Positions 34,392-42,483 of a stretch of DNA of 48,536 nucleotides are shown here, piece by piece (positions within the stretch are counted from its first letter, which is position 1; every line of letters begins with the position of its first letter). Source of the DNA: CAYHGV01 sp964356135. Lineage in GTDB: Bacteria; Hydrothermota; Tepidihabitantia; CAYHGV01. A program made the translations under genes and the position numbers. The DNA lies in NCBI GenBank assembly GCA_964356135.1, contig CAYHGV010000005.1, positions 1 through 48,536 on the forward strand, in the 5' to 3' direction. The notes under the pieces are model-generated. The model saw only the letters and a program-made list of their open reading frames with translations, had not been told where the DNA came from and did not search any database.

Positions 34392-35705
34392 TTAGGTTTT
34401 ACCGATTTTTATTATTTTGGCTTTTCCCGTTTTTACCGCTTTGGTGCCGTTTCGGGTATCGACGATGAGTTTGGCATGCTTGACGATCATCGGGAAATCA
34501 TATACCGAATGGGCGGCGGTAATTAAAACGCAATCGGCACTCCGTAACGCTTCGGGGGTAAGTTCTTTCGATTGATAGTGATTTCCGTTGATAACGACCT
34601 CGGGCACATAGGGGTCGTTATAGGAAAGCGCACCCACTTTATTCTCCAGAATCTCCATAACCTTAAGTGCCGGCGAATTCCTGGTATCGTTAATATCATT
34701 TTTAAATGCCGCTCCTAAGATGAGAACCGTCGCCCGGGAAGGACAGATGCCGGCACCACTCAACGCCTCAACCGTTTTCTGGGCGACAAAAAAGGGCATA
34801 TTCTCGTTGGTCTGGGCGGCAAGCTCAATGAAATTAGAATGAAAATCGTATTCTTTCGCCTTCCAGGACAGATAGTACGGATCGACCAAAATGCAGTGGC
34901 CGCCGATACCCGGTCCGGGATAAAAGGGCATAAAACCGAACGGCTTGGTTGCAGCCGCGTCGATGATTTCCCAGATATCGACCCCGCCCATCCGTTCGCA
35001 GAGCAAAGCGAGTTCATTGACTAAAGCGATATTGACACTGCGAAAAATATTCTCTAACAGCTTCGTCATCTCCGCTACCCGGGGTGAGGAGACGACCATA
35101 ATCTTCTCGACAAACTGGGCATAGAAGAACCGGGTCAACTCGCCGCAGGCCTCGGTAACTCCACCCACGACCATCGGGGTGTTATGAATGCCGTAGCGTT
35201 TGTTGCCCGGGTCGATCCGTTCCGGAGCAAACGAGAGATAGAAATCCTTTCCCACCGCGAGCTTCGAACGCTCTAAAATCGGTAACAGCACCTTTTCGGT
35301 CGTTTCGGGAAAGGTGGTGCTCCGCAGGATAATCAAATGCCCCGGTCGTAAATAGTTCACCAGTGCTTCACCGGTATTGATGATATAACTGATATCCGGG
35401 TCTTTGGCTTTCGTGAACGGTGTTGGAACGCAGATGTTTATAACATCGCACTCCCGGAGTAACGAATAGTCGCTGGCAGCACTAAATTTTTTAGCCTTGA
35501 CCAACCCTGCGAGCTCGGTCGACGAAATATCGGCAGTGAAACTTATTCCCTGGTTTATCTCCTTCACCCGTTCCGTCGCAATATCGATTCCAACCGTTGT
35601 GTATCCGGCTTTAGCAATTTCTACCGAAAGCGGCAATCCGACATAGCCTAAACCGATTACTCCGACTTTAGCTTCTCGGCTTTCGAGGCGTTCTCGTAGT
35701 GTCAT
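34392..35705 (-). CDS. UDP-N-acetylhexosamine 6-dehydrogenase (437 aa)
   Basis: Three-domain nucleotide-sugar dehydrogenase: GVIGLGYVGLPLSVEIAKAG, the middle region STTFPETTEKVLLPIL and SFAPERIDPGNKRYG, and the catalytic Cys in PGPGIGGHCILVDPYYLSW. The WbpA/WbpO/TviB group oxidises UDP-GlcNAc or UDP-ManNAc to the uronic acid. With wecB in the same operon, UDP-ManNAcA is a reasonable product. AAGGAGG lies about ten bases before the ATG. The gene overlaps the chain-length regulator by 38 bases. Confidence 0.92.
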   Translation of the reverse strand: MTLRERLESREAKVGVIGLGYVGLPLSVEIAKAGYTTVGIDIATERVKEINQGISFTADISSTELAGLVKAKKFSAASDYSLLRECDVINICVPTPFTKAKDPDISYIINTGEALVNYLRPGHLIILRSTTFPETTEKVLLPILERSKLAVGKDFYLSFAPERIDPGNKRYGIHNTPMVVGGVTEACGELTRFFYAQFVEKIMVVSSPRVAEMTKLLENIFRSVNIALVNELALLCERMGGVDIWEIIDAAATKPFGFMPFYPGPGIGGHCILVDPYYLSWKAKEYDFHSNFIELAAQTNENMPFFVAQKTVEALSGAGICPSRATVLILGAAFKNDINDTRNSPALKVMEILENKVGALSYNDPYVPEVVINGNHYQSKELTPEALRSADCVLITAAHSVYDFPMIVKHAKLIVDTRNGTKAVKTGKAKIIKIGKT

Positions 35706-36900
35706 GATTTTTTTTCCTCCTTAAAAACCGAAAATCGTCTTTCACCATACCCCACATCCGCTGTAGTTCAGCATAATCCTCCGGTTGCCGTTTCAGCCGA
35801 GCCCACCATTCGGCAACCGTCGCAGCAATAATGCCGACAATCAATCCTAAAATAATGAATAAGCCGACGATCAATGATTTTTTCGGCCAGGAAGGCACAA
35901 AGGAAGGAGCAGCCGATTCCAGGAGCACAACCGTCGGCGTGTCTCGCGCCTCAAGGATTTTCGCCTGCTCATACTGCTGCATTAAAAGGCCATAGACTTC
36001 TTCCTGGATTTTTACATCCCGGAGCCTCCGGGTAAATTCTGCACCCACCGCCGGCATATTTTTTAATGCCACCCCGAATCCCACTCCAAAACCGGAGAGG
36101 CCTCCTCCCTCTTCAATTTCCACTAATCGGCGATTCATTTCAGCCAATTCATTCTTGGTGCTCAGGTAGAGTGGGTTATCGACTGTCGCATAGGATTTGA
36201 TAACGTCCAATTCGGTCTCCTTAGCCACTGCTTGAGCCTTAAAGATCGCGTATTGCTCCACCGCCTTTTTTGTCTCCTCCTCCAACGCCACGGTCTTATT
36301 ACGCTGCTGGAATACTCGCAAAGAGTCCTCGGCGGTTCTCAGGTCGTTTGCCACTTCCCGTAACCGCTTTTCTACGAATAGTCGGGTATTACGCCCTCGG
36401 GTCATATTGGTCTCTTTCACAAATAGATCCAATTCCGCAAGGTAAGCATTGGCAATTCGGGCAGATAGTACCGGCGAGCGAGTCTCGACAGAAACTACCA
36501 AGAGACCTTCAGGCAGCGGGCGGATATCGGTTTGCTTCTTGACAATGTCGACTGCCTTCCCCTCAGTTTTCACCCGATAGGCTTTGACCAGGTCCAAGCT
36601 CCTCACAACCCGCTGGGCAATGGTATTTGACTCCAATATTCCGATGAACAGGTCGAAGGGAGTTTGAAATGCTGACATCCCCGACACCTGCAACCCAAGC
36701 TCCTGTTGCAATCCGGATAGCAGGGCTACACCGGTCCCCTGCTCTTCGGCCGGTGGTAGAATTTTAGCCGATGATTTATACCGTCTCGGAATCGAAAAAC
36801 TCAATATAACACTGGAGACCAGAAAGCCCGCTCCGATCAAAACCACTAACCGCCGGCGCTGAAACAGAGTCAATAAAAATTTTTTAAAATCGACTTCCAT
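35668..36900 (-). CDS. Wzz-type polysaccharide chain-length regulator (410 aa)
   Basis: Inner-membrane protein with an N-terminal membrane segment (VVLIGAGFLVSSVILSF), a long periplasmic coiled-coil region (about residues 160-300), and a C-terminal segment (LIVGLFIILGLIVGIIAAT) preceded by the PSWPKK motif. No kinase domain is attached. ATG 36900 overlaps the export-protein stop (TGATG). An in-frame extension to 36999 lies wholly inside that upstream gene, so I rejected it. Sets the length of the exported chains together with the SLBB protein. Confidence 0.9.
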   Translation of the reverse strand: MEVDFKKFLLTLFQRRRLVVLIGAGFLVSSVILSFSIPRRYKSSAKILPPAEEQGTGVALLSGLQQELGLQVSGMSAFQTPFDLFIGILESNTIAQRVVRSLDLVKAYRVKTEGKAVDIVKKQTDIRPLPEGLLVVSVETRSPVLSARIANAYLAELDLFVKETNMTRGRNTRLFVEKRLREVANDLRTAEDSLRVFQQRNKTVALEEETKKAVEQYAIFKAQAVAKETELDVIKSYATVDNPLYLSTKNELAEMNRRLVEIEEGGGLSGFGVGFGVALKNMPAVGAEFTRRLRDVKIQEEVYGLLMQQYEQAKILEARDTPTVVLLESAAPSFVPSWPKKSLIVGLFIILGLIVGIIAATVAEWWARLKRQPEDYAELQRMWGMVKDDFRFLRRKKNHDTTRTPRKPRS

Positions 36901-38198
36901 CAGCGAGTTAAAGCAATCCAGGAAGTGATGAGCGAGGTAATGGTCGCACCCAGGGTTAAAAAGGTTTGCCAGTTGAAAACCGGTCGGTCCGGCACCCAAA
37001 TCGTCCAGCCGCGCTCTACTATCGGGTTGCTCTTGGCCGAAAGTTTGCGCCCGTCCTGCCGCATCAACTTGATATTGTTAATATCCGCCCGGGTGGTAAA
37101 TCCGCCTGCCCGACCGATGTATTCGCTCACCTTCAGGTTCTCCAGAAAGAATTTCGGTCCGGGGTCCATGACCTGACCGTGGACATAGACATAGTATGCC
37201 TCTAACGGCACGACCGCAACGTCGCCATCGACCAAAATCGGATTGTTGGATAAATCCTTGTTAACCATGATCGCATGTAAATCAACCGCTATCTTCTCCC
37301 GCCGGTTCGAACCGGCTTGTAACCGTTCGATGTAGCAGTTTTTCAAATCAGCCCAGGGAACCGGTCCGCCTGCCCGCAGGACCAGGTCAAAGAAGGTCTC
37401 ACCCGGCCGCAGCTCATAGGTCTCGTTGGTTGAGACTCTCATGGTATCACCAATTTGGAGGGCATATTCGGTCCGACCCACCACCCCGCCTCGAATCGTC
37501 ACCCGGTTCTTTATTATCGGAACAAAAACTACATCGCCATTACTTACCAATGGATTATAATCTAAGTTACCCGACCGCTCGAACTTTTCCAGATCAACGG
37601 ATGTAAAAAACTTTCCCCTTCGCCGAAGCTCAATGTTACACCGTGAGCCCATCGGCGCCAAACCCTGGGCTTTGCTTATAACGTCGGAAACCCTTAAAAA
37701 GGATGAAGCGATATAAGCGCCCGGAAACAGCACCTCGCCCAGGACAAAGACCTTAAATCTCCTTGGCGCGAACAGCGAAAGAGTCACCTTGACATTCCTA
37801 AGATATTTTGCCAGCCGCTCGCCTAAAACCCCTTCCCCCGCTCTGATCGACAGACCATCGACATTAACCTTATCAACAATATCCAACTCGAGCCGGGTTG
37901 CCGACAGTATCGGCAGTTTACCCATTTCACTGACCAAGAAGGGATTGCCGGTAGGAATCTGGATGAGCAGGTCGCCGGAAGGAGTAAGTCCGGTCAGATA
38001 GGAATAACTCAGATTGCCGGACACGACCACCAGCAGACTGTCACCGGCTTCAAGCAGATACTTTTCCGGGTCAACCGGTGCTTCGGGTAACAACTCAAGA
38101 TTTTGCTCCGGGTAGCTAGGCAAAGAAGGCCGGGTAGGTTGCTGGGCGAAAACCAGTGTCGCCAACCCTGTAAAAAGTATGATTTTACCCTTGTGCAT
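36900..38198 (-). CDS. Outer-membrane polysaccharide export protein, Wza-like with SLBB domains (432 aa)
   Basis: An N-terminal signal peptide (IILFTGLATLVFA) is followed by the polysaccharide-export domain (KYLLEAGDSLLVVVSGNLS) and SLBB domains around FVLGEVLFPGAYIASSFLRV, the region near ITIRGG-type VTIRGGVVGRTEY, and VYVHGQVMDPGPKFFLENLK. A hydrophobic C-terminal segment (FLTLGATITSLITSWIAL) follows. No lipobox Cys follows the signal. First gene of the operon. The ATG is only nine bases from the promoter -10 box with no ribosome site, so a leaderless message is likely. Confidence 0.9.
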   Translation of the reverse strand: MHKGKIILFTGLATLVFAQQPTRPSLPSYPEQNLELLPEAPVDPEKYLLEAGDSLLVVVSGNLSYSYLTGLTPSGDLLIQIPTGNPFLVSEMGKLPILSATRLELDIVDKVNVDGLSIRAGEGVLGERLAKYLRNVKVTLSLFAPRRFKVFVLGEVLFPGAYIASSFLRVSDVISKAQGLAPMGSRCNIELRRRGKFFTSVDLEKFERSGNLDYNPLVSNGDVVFVPIIKNRVTIRGGVVGRTEYALQIGDTMRVSTNETYELRPGETFFDLVLRAGGPVPWADLKNCYIERLQAGSNRREKIAVDLHAIMVNKDLSNNPILVDGDVAVVPLEAYYVYVHGQVMDPGPKFFLENLKVSEYIGRAGGFTTRADINNIKLMRQDGRKLSAKSNPIVERGWTIWVPDRPVFNWQTFLTLGATITSLITSWIALTR

Positions 38199-38207
38199 TT
38201 GGCTAAT

Positions 38208-38235
38208 AGTATAAAATGGTGCTAAGACTTGTCAA
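38208..38235 (-). promoter_or_regulatory. Promoter of the surface polysaccharide operon
   Basis: Minus strand TTGACA (plus 38230-38235), 16 bases, TATACT (plus 38208-38213). The start codon begins nine bases after the -10 box. It would drive about 15 kb of co-directional, mostly overlapping genes. Confidence 0.85.
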
Positions 38236-38299
38236 CCCCGTTGGAAAGGCGAAAAAAACCACCCAGGGCCATTCGGTTCCGCACTCTACTACCGCCACC

Positions 38300-39844
38300 C
38301 TATTGCCACGGACCCCGGTCCAAACTCCGGTATTGGATAGCCTCCGAAATATGATGGGTTTCTACCTTTTCCCTCCCCTCTAAATCGGCGATCGTCCGGG
38401 CGACCTTTAAAATCTTATCGTAGGCACGGGCCGACAGCCCGAATTTCTCGATTGCGGTTCGTAACAGACGCTCGCCGTCCGACCCAATTTCGCAAAATCG
38501 CTTTATTTCCCGCGATTCCATTTGGGCATTACAGAAGATACGCCGTTTTCGTTTAAGCCCCCGAAACCGCTCAAGCTGGATATCGCGCGTCCGGTTCACC
38601 CGTTCCCGGATCTGGACCGAAGTCTCTCCCGGCTCCTTCTGGGAAAGCTCATCGTATTTCAAAGGTGGAACCTCAATATGAATGTCGATCCGGTCTAAAA
38701 GCGGCCCGGAAATCTTGCTCCGGTATTTCTGAATGGCAAACGGCGTGCAGGTGCACTCATGATAGGGATCGGTATAATAACCGCACGGGCAGGGATTCAT
38801 TGCTGCTGCCAGCATAAATCGAGCCGGGAAACTTAAAGTCAGTTTCGCCCGTCCGATCGTGACAAAACCGTCCTCCAAAGGCTGGCGCAAGACCTCTAAA
38901 ACATTCCTGTGAAATTCGGGAAGCTCATCCAGAAATAAAACTCCGTTATGGGCTAACGAAACTTCGCCCGGCCTGGGAAAAGCACCGCCGCCAATTAACC
39001 CGGCATCCGAAATTGTGTGGTGAGGTGAGCGGTACGGCCGGGTCGCAACCAACGCCTGGCCCGGCAGCATCGTTCCGGCAACACTGTGAATCTTCGTCGT
39101 ATCCAGTGCTTCTTCCCAGTCGAGCTTGGGCAGTATCGTCGGCAGCCGGCGCGCCAGCATCGTCTTGCCTGCCCCGGGCGGACCGATCAGGAGAATATTG
39201 TGGCCACCGGCAGCTGCAACTTCCAGCGACCGCTTGGCATGCTCCTGACCCTTTACCTCTCCGAAGTCAATCGTATATTCGGACGCTTCCTTAAAAACCT
39301 GTTCGGTATCGCACTTTGCCGGTTCGATCGTCCGGCTTCCGTTTAAAAACTGGACGACTTCAATTAACGTACCAACCGGATAGACATTACATCCCCTGAC
39401 CATCGCGCCTTCGTTGCTGTTCGCCTTCGGCAAAATGATTCCCGAAAGACCGCCTTCACGGCAGGCGATCGCCATCGGCAGCGCACCTTTAATCGGACGC
39501 AGCGAGCCGTCGAGCGAGAGTTCGCCCATAACTATAAAATTATTGCAGGCTGACCCTTTCACCTCGCCCAACGCCGCTAAAATCCCGATCGCAATCGGCA
39601 GGTCGAATGCCGCCCCTTCTTTTTTTATATCTGCCGGCGCTAAGTTGACCGTCACCTTGCGTGCCGGGAAAGAAAAACCCGAATTTTTGATCGCCGCCTG
39701 AACCCGGTCTTTTGACTCTTTGACCGCTCCCTCCGGCAGCCCGACGGTCGTAAATGCCGGCAAGCCGAGCGCCAGGTCAACTTCGACCTCGACGATATAG
39801 GCGTCAATGCCAAAAACACTTGCCGATAAAATTTTAGCTAACAT
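38300..39844 (-). CDS. comM: ComM/YifB-family Mg-chelatase-like ATPase (514 aa)
   Basis: N-terminal Lon-protease-like domain (IVEVEVDLALGLPAFTTVGL), an AAA+ module with Walker A LLIGPPGAGKTMLARRLP, SPHHTISDAGLIGGG, Walker B GVLFLDELPEF, the ALAAMNPCPCGY segment with zinc-type cysteines, and a C-terminal Mg-chelatase C domain (SARAYDKILKVARTIADLEG). ComM is a hexameric helicase that aids branch migration during natural transformation in some bacteria. Single gene with its own promoter about 90 bases upstream. Full family length. Confidence 0.95.
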   Translation of the reverse strand: MLAKILSASVFGIDAYIVEVEVDLALGLPAFTTVGLPEGAVKESKDRVQAAIKNSGFSFPARKVTVNLAPADIKKEGAAFDLPIAIGILAALGEVKGSACNNFIVMGELSLDGSLRPIKGALPMAIACREGGLSGIILPKANSNEGAMVRGCNVYPVGTLIEVVQFLNGSRTIEPAKCDTEQVFKEASEYTIDFGEVKGQEHAKRSLEVAAAGGHNILLIGPPGAGKTMLARRLPTILPKLDWEEALDTTKIHSVAGTMLPGQALVATRPYRSPHHTISDAGLIGGGAFPRPGEVSLAHNGVLFLDELPEFHRNVLEVLRQPLEDGFVTIGRAKLTLSFPARFMLAAAMNPCPCGYYTDPYHECTCTPFAIQKYRSKISGPLLDRIDIHIEVPPLKYDELSQKEPGETSVQIRERVNRTRDIQLERFRGLKRKRRIFCNAQMESREIKRFCEIGSDGERLLRTAIEKFGLSARAYDKILKVARTIADLEGREKVETHHISEAIQYRSLDRGPWQ

Positions 39845-39931
39845 TTGTCATCCAGGAATAGTGAAATTGAAAATAATTGCTGAAAAACAAAAACCCTCCG
39901 TTTTTATCTCTGCTCCTCTCGAGCATGGTTG

Positions 39932-39960
39932 AATATAAGAGAGATTCCCGGAAAAGTCAA
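39932..39960 (-). promoter_or_regulatory. Promoter of the comM-type gene
   Basis: Minus strand TTGACT (plus 39955-39960), 17 bases, TATATT (plus 39932-39937). It leaves a leader of about 80 bases before the ATG at 39844. Confidence 0.65.
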
Positions 39961-40210
39961 GGAGAATCTGATTGGTGTTTCTCCATGCTGGGTGCAGTTT
40001 TCACATATGGGTACGACGTATAACAGGCACCGGTCGATACTTAATGAAGTTTTCCGTAGTGGTGCGATTTATCGCACAACTGGCGATGTCGGATAAATCC
40101 GACCACTACAAAAAACAACTATCGGCCTTTTGGACCAATTGGATTTCCGCATATTCTTTACTTTTCACAGTTCTGCTGATTGCACCTTATTCGGAGATAA
40201 ACAATTTGAT
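39961..40210. other. Intergenic stretch without a recognisable gene
   Basis: Only the composite palindrome at 40056-40109 stands out. An 80-codon plus-strand frame runs across that palindrome and has no ribosome site or family resemblance; I treat it as chance. Confidence 0.6.
40056..40109. repeat. Composite REP-like palindrome (clover-leaf)
   Basis: Outer arms GTAGTGGT (40056-40063) and ACCACTAC (40102-40109) enclose two perfect 7-bp hairpins, GTGCGAT-TT-ATCGCAC (40062-40077) and GTCGGAT-AA-ATCCGAC (40088-40103). The folded form is a three-way junction. No coding. Confidence 0.85.
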
Positions 40211-41500
40211 TTAATGCATTATGACCAATTTTTCTCGGACAACCGGTTGTCCGTTGATTTCTAATTGACAGAAATAGATGCCAGCGGGTATCCTCTGTCC
40301 CGAATCATTTTTACCATCCCAGGTGATGGTAGTAGCGAGTAGTGAGCAGCGAGGAGCGAGGGGAAAAGATTTAACTAATTTCCCAGCTACGTCATAAATG
40401 TTTAATTTTATCCCCTCACTACTCACCGCTCGATTCTCGCTACTGATTTTCGTTGTTTTGCTGAATGGGTTGGGATAAATCTGCAAAAGGTTAACCAAAG
40501 GCTTTGTTATGTTGGTTTCTTCAATTCCTGTTTTTGGACCGTAGTGGACTATCGTTCCATACTCCCCAACGACCCAGCCATGGGAAGTATCCGGGAAAGA
40601 TATTCCATTATAACCAACGGCAGGAATGCCAGGTCCTGGGTCTTTCCATTCCCATGCGGCACCCCCATTCGCACTAAACCAGAAACCACTTGTCCATGCA
40701 TTGGTATAATTCGGGAAGGCTACATCATATCCACCCGCACCTTCAATCTTTTCCCAGGTTGCACCGCCATCCTCCGTTTTTAAGACTAAATCCCCCACCG
40801 CCAACCCATGCAGCGAATCCGCAAACTGGACATCCATCAAATCCTTGGCCGTGCCGGTCTCAATCTTTATCCAGTGCTCGCCGCCGTCAGTAGTTCGAAA
40901 CAAGGTACCCGAATCACCAACAACGAAACCTTTAAGGGAGTCGAGAAAACAGACACCCCTGAGGTCGCACTCGGCTGAAAGACTATCCTGGATTTCCCAA
41001 TTTCTACCGCCATCGCTCGAATGTAAAATAAGAGGCAACCCCCCACCAAACCCTTCCGAAACAATCCAACCATTGAGCGAATCTACAAATTCAATGTCAG
41101 TGAAAACCACATTTGAGTAAGGATCCATTAAGAAGGTATCCACCCAAGTTCCACCTCCATCCCGGGTCGTGAAAAGGGTCTTTCCAACACAAATCCAACC
41201 TCTGAGGGTATCTATAAACTTAATACCAGGCCCGATAAGCCAGTTCAAAGAAGTTTGCGAGGAATAGACATTTTGACCATCAAGTCCTTTAGCTTCCCAG
41301 TTCTTGCCGCCATCAGATGTCCGTAGCACTAAAAGACTTAAATCCCAAGAGCCCACCACCCAGCAATGAAGACTGTCAATCGCGGATGCATCAGAAAAAA
41401 CGACATTTTGGTTGCCGTTGCACGGATTATCCTGCACCACCCACTCGCCTTCCGCCCACCCGAAGTTCACAAGGACAAAAACCACGGCTAAATATTTCAC
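40211..41500 (-). CDS. Secreted YCF48/BNR-repeat beta-propeller protein with C-terminal sorting-type domain (429 aa)
   Basis: Signal peptide (YLAVVFVLVNFGWAEG), then repeated photosystem-stability-factor (YCF48)-like blades with the recurring pattern DG(G/A)xxW: TSDGGKNWEA, TRDGGGTWVD, SSDGGRNWEI, TTDGGEHWIK, TEDGGATWEK. The C-terminal ~90 residues start at LLQIYPNPFSKTTKIS and continue NIYDVAGKLV, WDGKNDSGQRIPAGIYF, the FlgD-like/Por-type domain that in Bacteroidetes targets proteins to type IX secretion. The GTG at 41500 has AGGAGGTGA five bases upstream and is preferred to a GTG three codons earlier. Function unknown; surface or extracellular binding is likely. Confidence 0.88.
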   Translation of the reverse strand: MKYLAVVFVLVNFGWAEGEWVVQDNPCNGNQNVVFSDASAIDSLHCWVVGSWDLSLLVLRTSDGGKNWEAKGLDGQNVYSSQTSLNWLIGPGIKFIDTLRGWICVGKTLFTTRDGGGTWVDTFLMDPYSNVVFTDIEFVDSLNGWIVSEGFGGGLPLILHSSDGGRNWEIQDSLSAECDLRGVCFLDSLKGFVVGDSGTLFRTTDGGEHWIKIETGTAKDLMDVQFADSLHGLAVGDLVLKTEDGGATWEKIEGAGGYDVAFPNYTNAWTSGFWFSANGGAAWEWKDPGPGIPAVGYNGISFPDTSHGWVVGEYGTIVHYGPKTGIEETNITKPLVNLLQIYPNPFSKTTKISSENRAVSSEGIKLNIYDVAGKLVKSFPLAPRCSLLATTITWDGKNDSGQRIPAGIYFCQLEINGQPVVREKLVIMH

Positions 41501-41520
41501 CTTTTTCACCTCCTTTACAA

Positions 41521-41548
41521 ACCTTAATCCTTATTCCAGAATTGTCAA
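41521..41548 (-). promoter_or_regulatory. Promoter of the YCF48-like gene
   Basis: Minus strand TTGACA (plus 41543-41548), 16 bases, TAAGGT (plus 41521-41526). The -35 box is perfect and the -10 box poor; the 20-base distance to the GTG holds a full ribosome site. Confidence 0.55.
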
Positions 41549-41587
41549 TCTTTTATTCCTTCACTTACATCTTCCATCTAACATCTT

Positions 41588-42346
41588 TTATCTGCCCTTT
41601 ACCTCCTCCCAGAACCAGGTTTCAGCTTCGGCTCGACACCTTGCCAGCGTTTCGCCGTCGGTAATAAAAATCAGCTTCCGGAGCCGTTCCACGACATCTG
41701 CCGGCAGGTCGTAATGAATGTAGCTCGTATGAAAATTATAATGATAGGGCGAGTGTTTAATCCGCAGAACCTCGACCAACGGCCGGTAGGTGCAGGCAAG
41801 ATAATAGCTGAGCGCTTCAATGTCGTTGCCGCGATTGAGCTCTTTCAGAACGAAAACCTGAAACAGCTTGAAGGTAGTTTTTAAGGTTTCGATCCGTGCC
41901 TGTAACCTCTTTTGCCAGGCAGCCGGGTCGACCGGTTCGTTTTTGACCGCTTCAATTTTATCAAAATGGACTACCGGCTCGCCGTGAATCTGGTACTGCA
42001 AGAATTTATCTTCGCTCGATTTTTTCATGACGGCAATATCGAGTAATAAAAATGGGCTTGCATTCTTCAACCGGTAGAAAACCTGCGAGTGCCCGTGCGG
42101 GGTCGGTTCCGGCAGATGGTATTTCAAATCGAATTCGAAAGGTCCTACCAACGCCTGCTCGATAATTCGGAATGTCTCCTCCACCCGCTCGTCCTCGACG
42201 ACCAGATACAAATCGATATCCGACCACCGGTCGAACCGCCGAAAGCTGATCGCCCCAGCCTCCCAGAAAGCGCAAACATACTCCAATGGTTCCAGGACCC
42301 CTTTAAATGCACTTATAATTTCCTTGCGGGTAATAGTCTCTTCCAT
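41588..42346 (-). CDS. Nucleotidyltransferase-fold protein, unknown substrate (252 aa)
   Basis: Pol-beta-type nucleotidyltransferase signature in GAISFRRFDRWSDIDLYLVV (SDIDL with catalytic acids) near residues 30-50, and a third acidic position in LLLDIAVM. An alpha-helical C-terminal region follows, as in aminoglycoside- or small-molecule adenylyltransferase-like proteins. The ATG at 42346 has GGTAGG upstream and lies 16 bases from a near-perfect promoter. A longer frame to 42418 would run through that promoter, so I rejected it. Divergent from the hpd operon. No resistance role can be claimed. Confidence 0.78.
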   Translation of the reverse strand: MEETITRKEIISAFKGVLEPLEYVCAFWEAGAISFRRFDRWSDIDLYLVVEDERVEETFRIIEQALVGPFEFDLKYHLPEPTPHGHSQVFYRLKNASPFLLLDIAVMKKSSEDKFLQYQIHGEPVVHFDKIEAVKNEPVDPAAWQKRLQARIETLKTTFKLFQVFVLKELNRGNDIEALSYYLACTYRPLVEVLRIKHSPYHYNFHTSYIHYDLPADVVERLRKLIFITDGETLARCRAEAETWFWEEVKGR

Positions 42347-42362
42347 AATCCTACCTTCGGTG

Positions 42363-42390
42363 ATTGTATCCCCATTTCGCCGTTTGTCAA
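42363..42390 (-). promoter_or_regulatory. Promoter of the nucleotidyltransferase-fold gene
   Basis: Minus strand TTGACA (plus 42385-42390), 16 bases, TACAAT (plus 42363-42368). It lies inside the longer reading frame and so fixes the start at 42346. Confidence 0.85.
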
Positions 42391-42438
42391 ATAATTTTAC
42401 CAATTCCCATTCTTTCATGTTTTACCCGGCAGTAACTC

Positions 42439-42466
42439 TTGACACTAAGTCTGCGACCAATAGAAT
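42439..42466 (+). promoter_or_regulatory. Promoter of the hpdBCA operon
   Basis: TTGACA (42439-42444), 16 bases, TAGAAT (42461-42466). The TTG that would start a longer HpdB frame is in fact this -35 box. The ATG at 42484 follows 17 bases after the -10 box with no ribosome site. Confidence 0.85.
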
Positions 42467-42483
42467 CAAACCGGCTATACATT

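Noticed and set aside
39972..40214. 80-codon plus-strand frame
   Set aside because: It runs through the composite palindrome, has no ribosome site and no family resemblance.
42439..42483. TTG start 15 codons upstream of HpdB
   Set aside because: This TTG is the -35 box of a good promoter; ATG 42484 gives the expected 903 residues.
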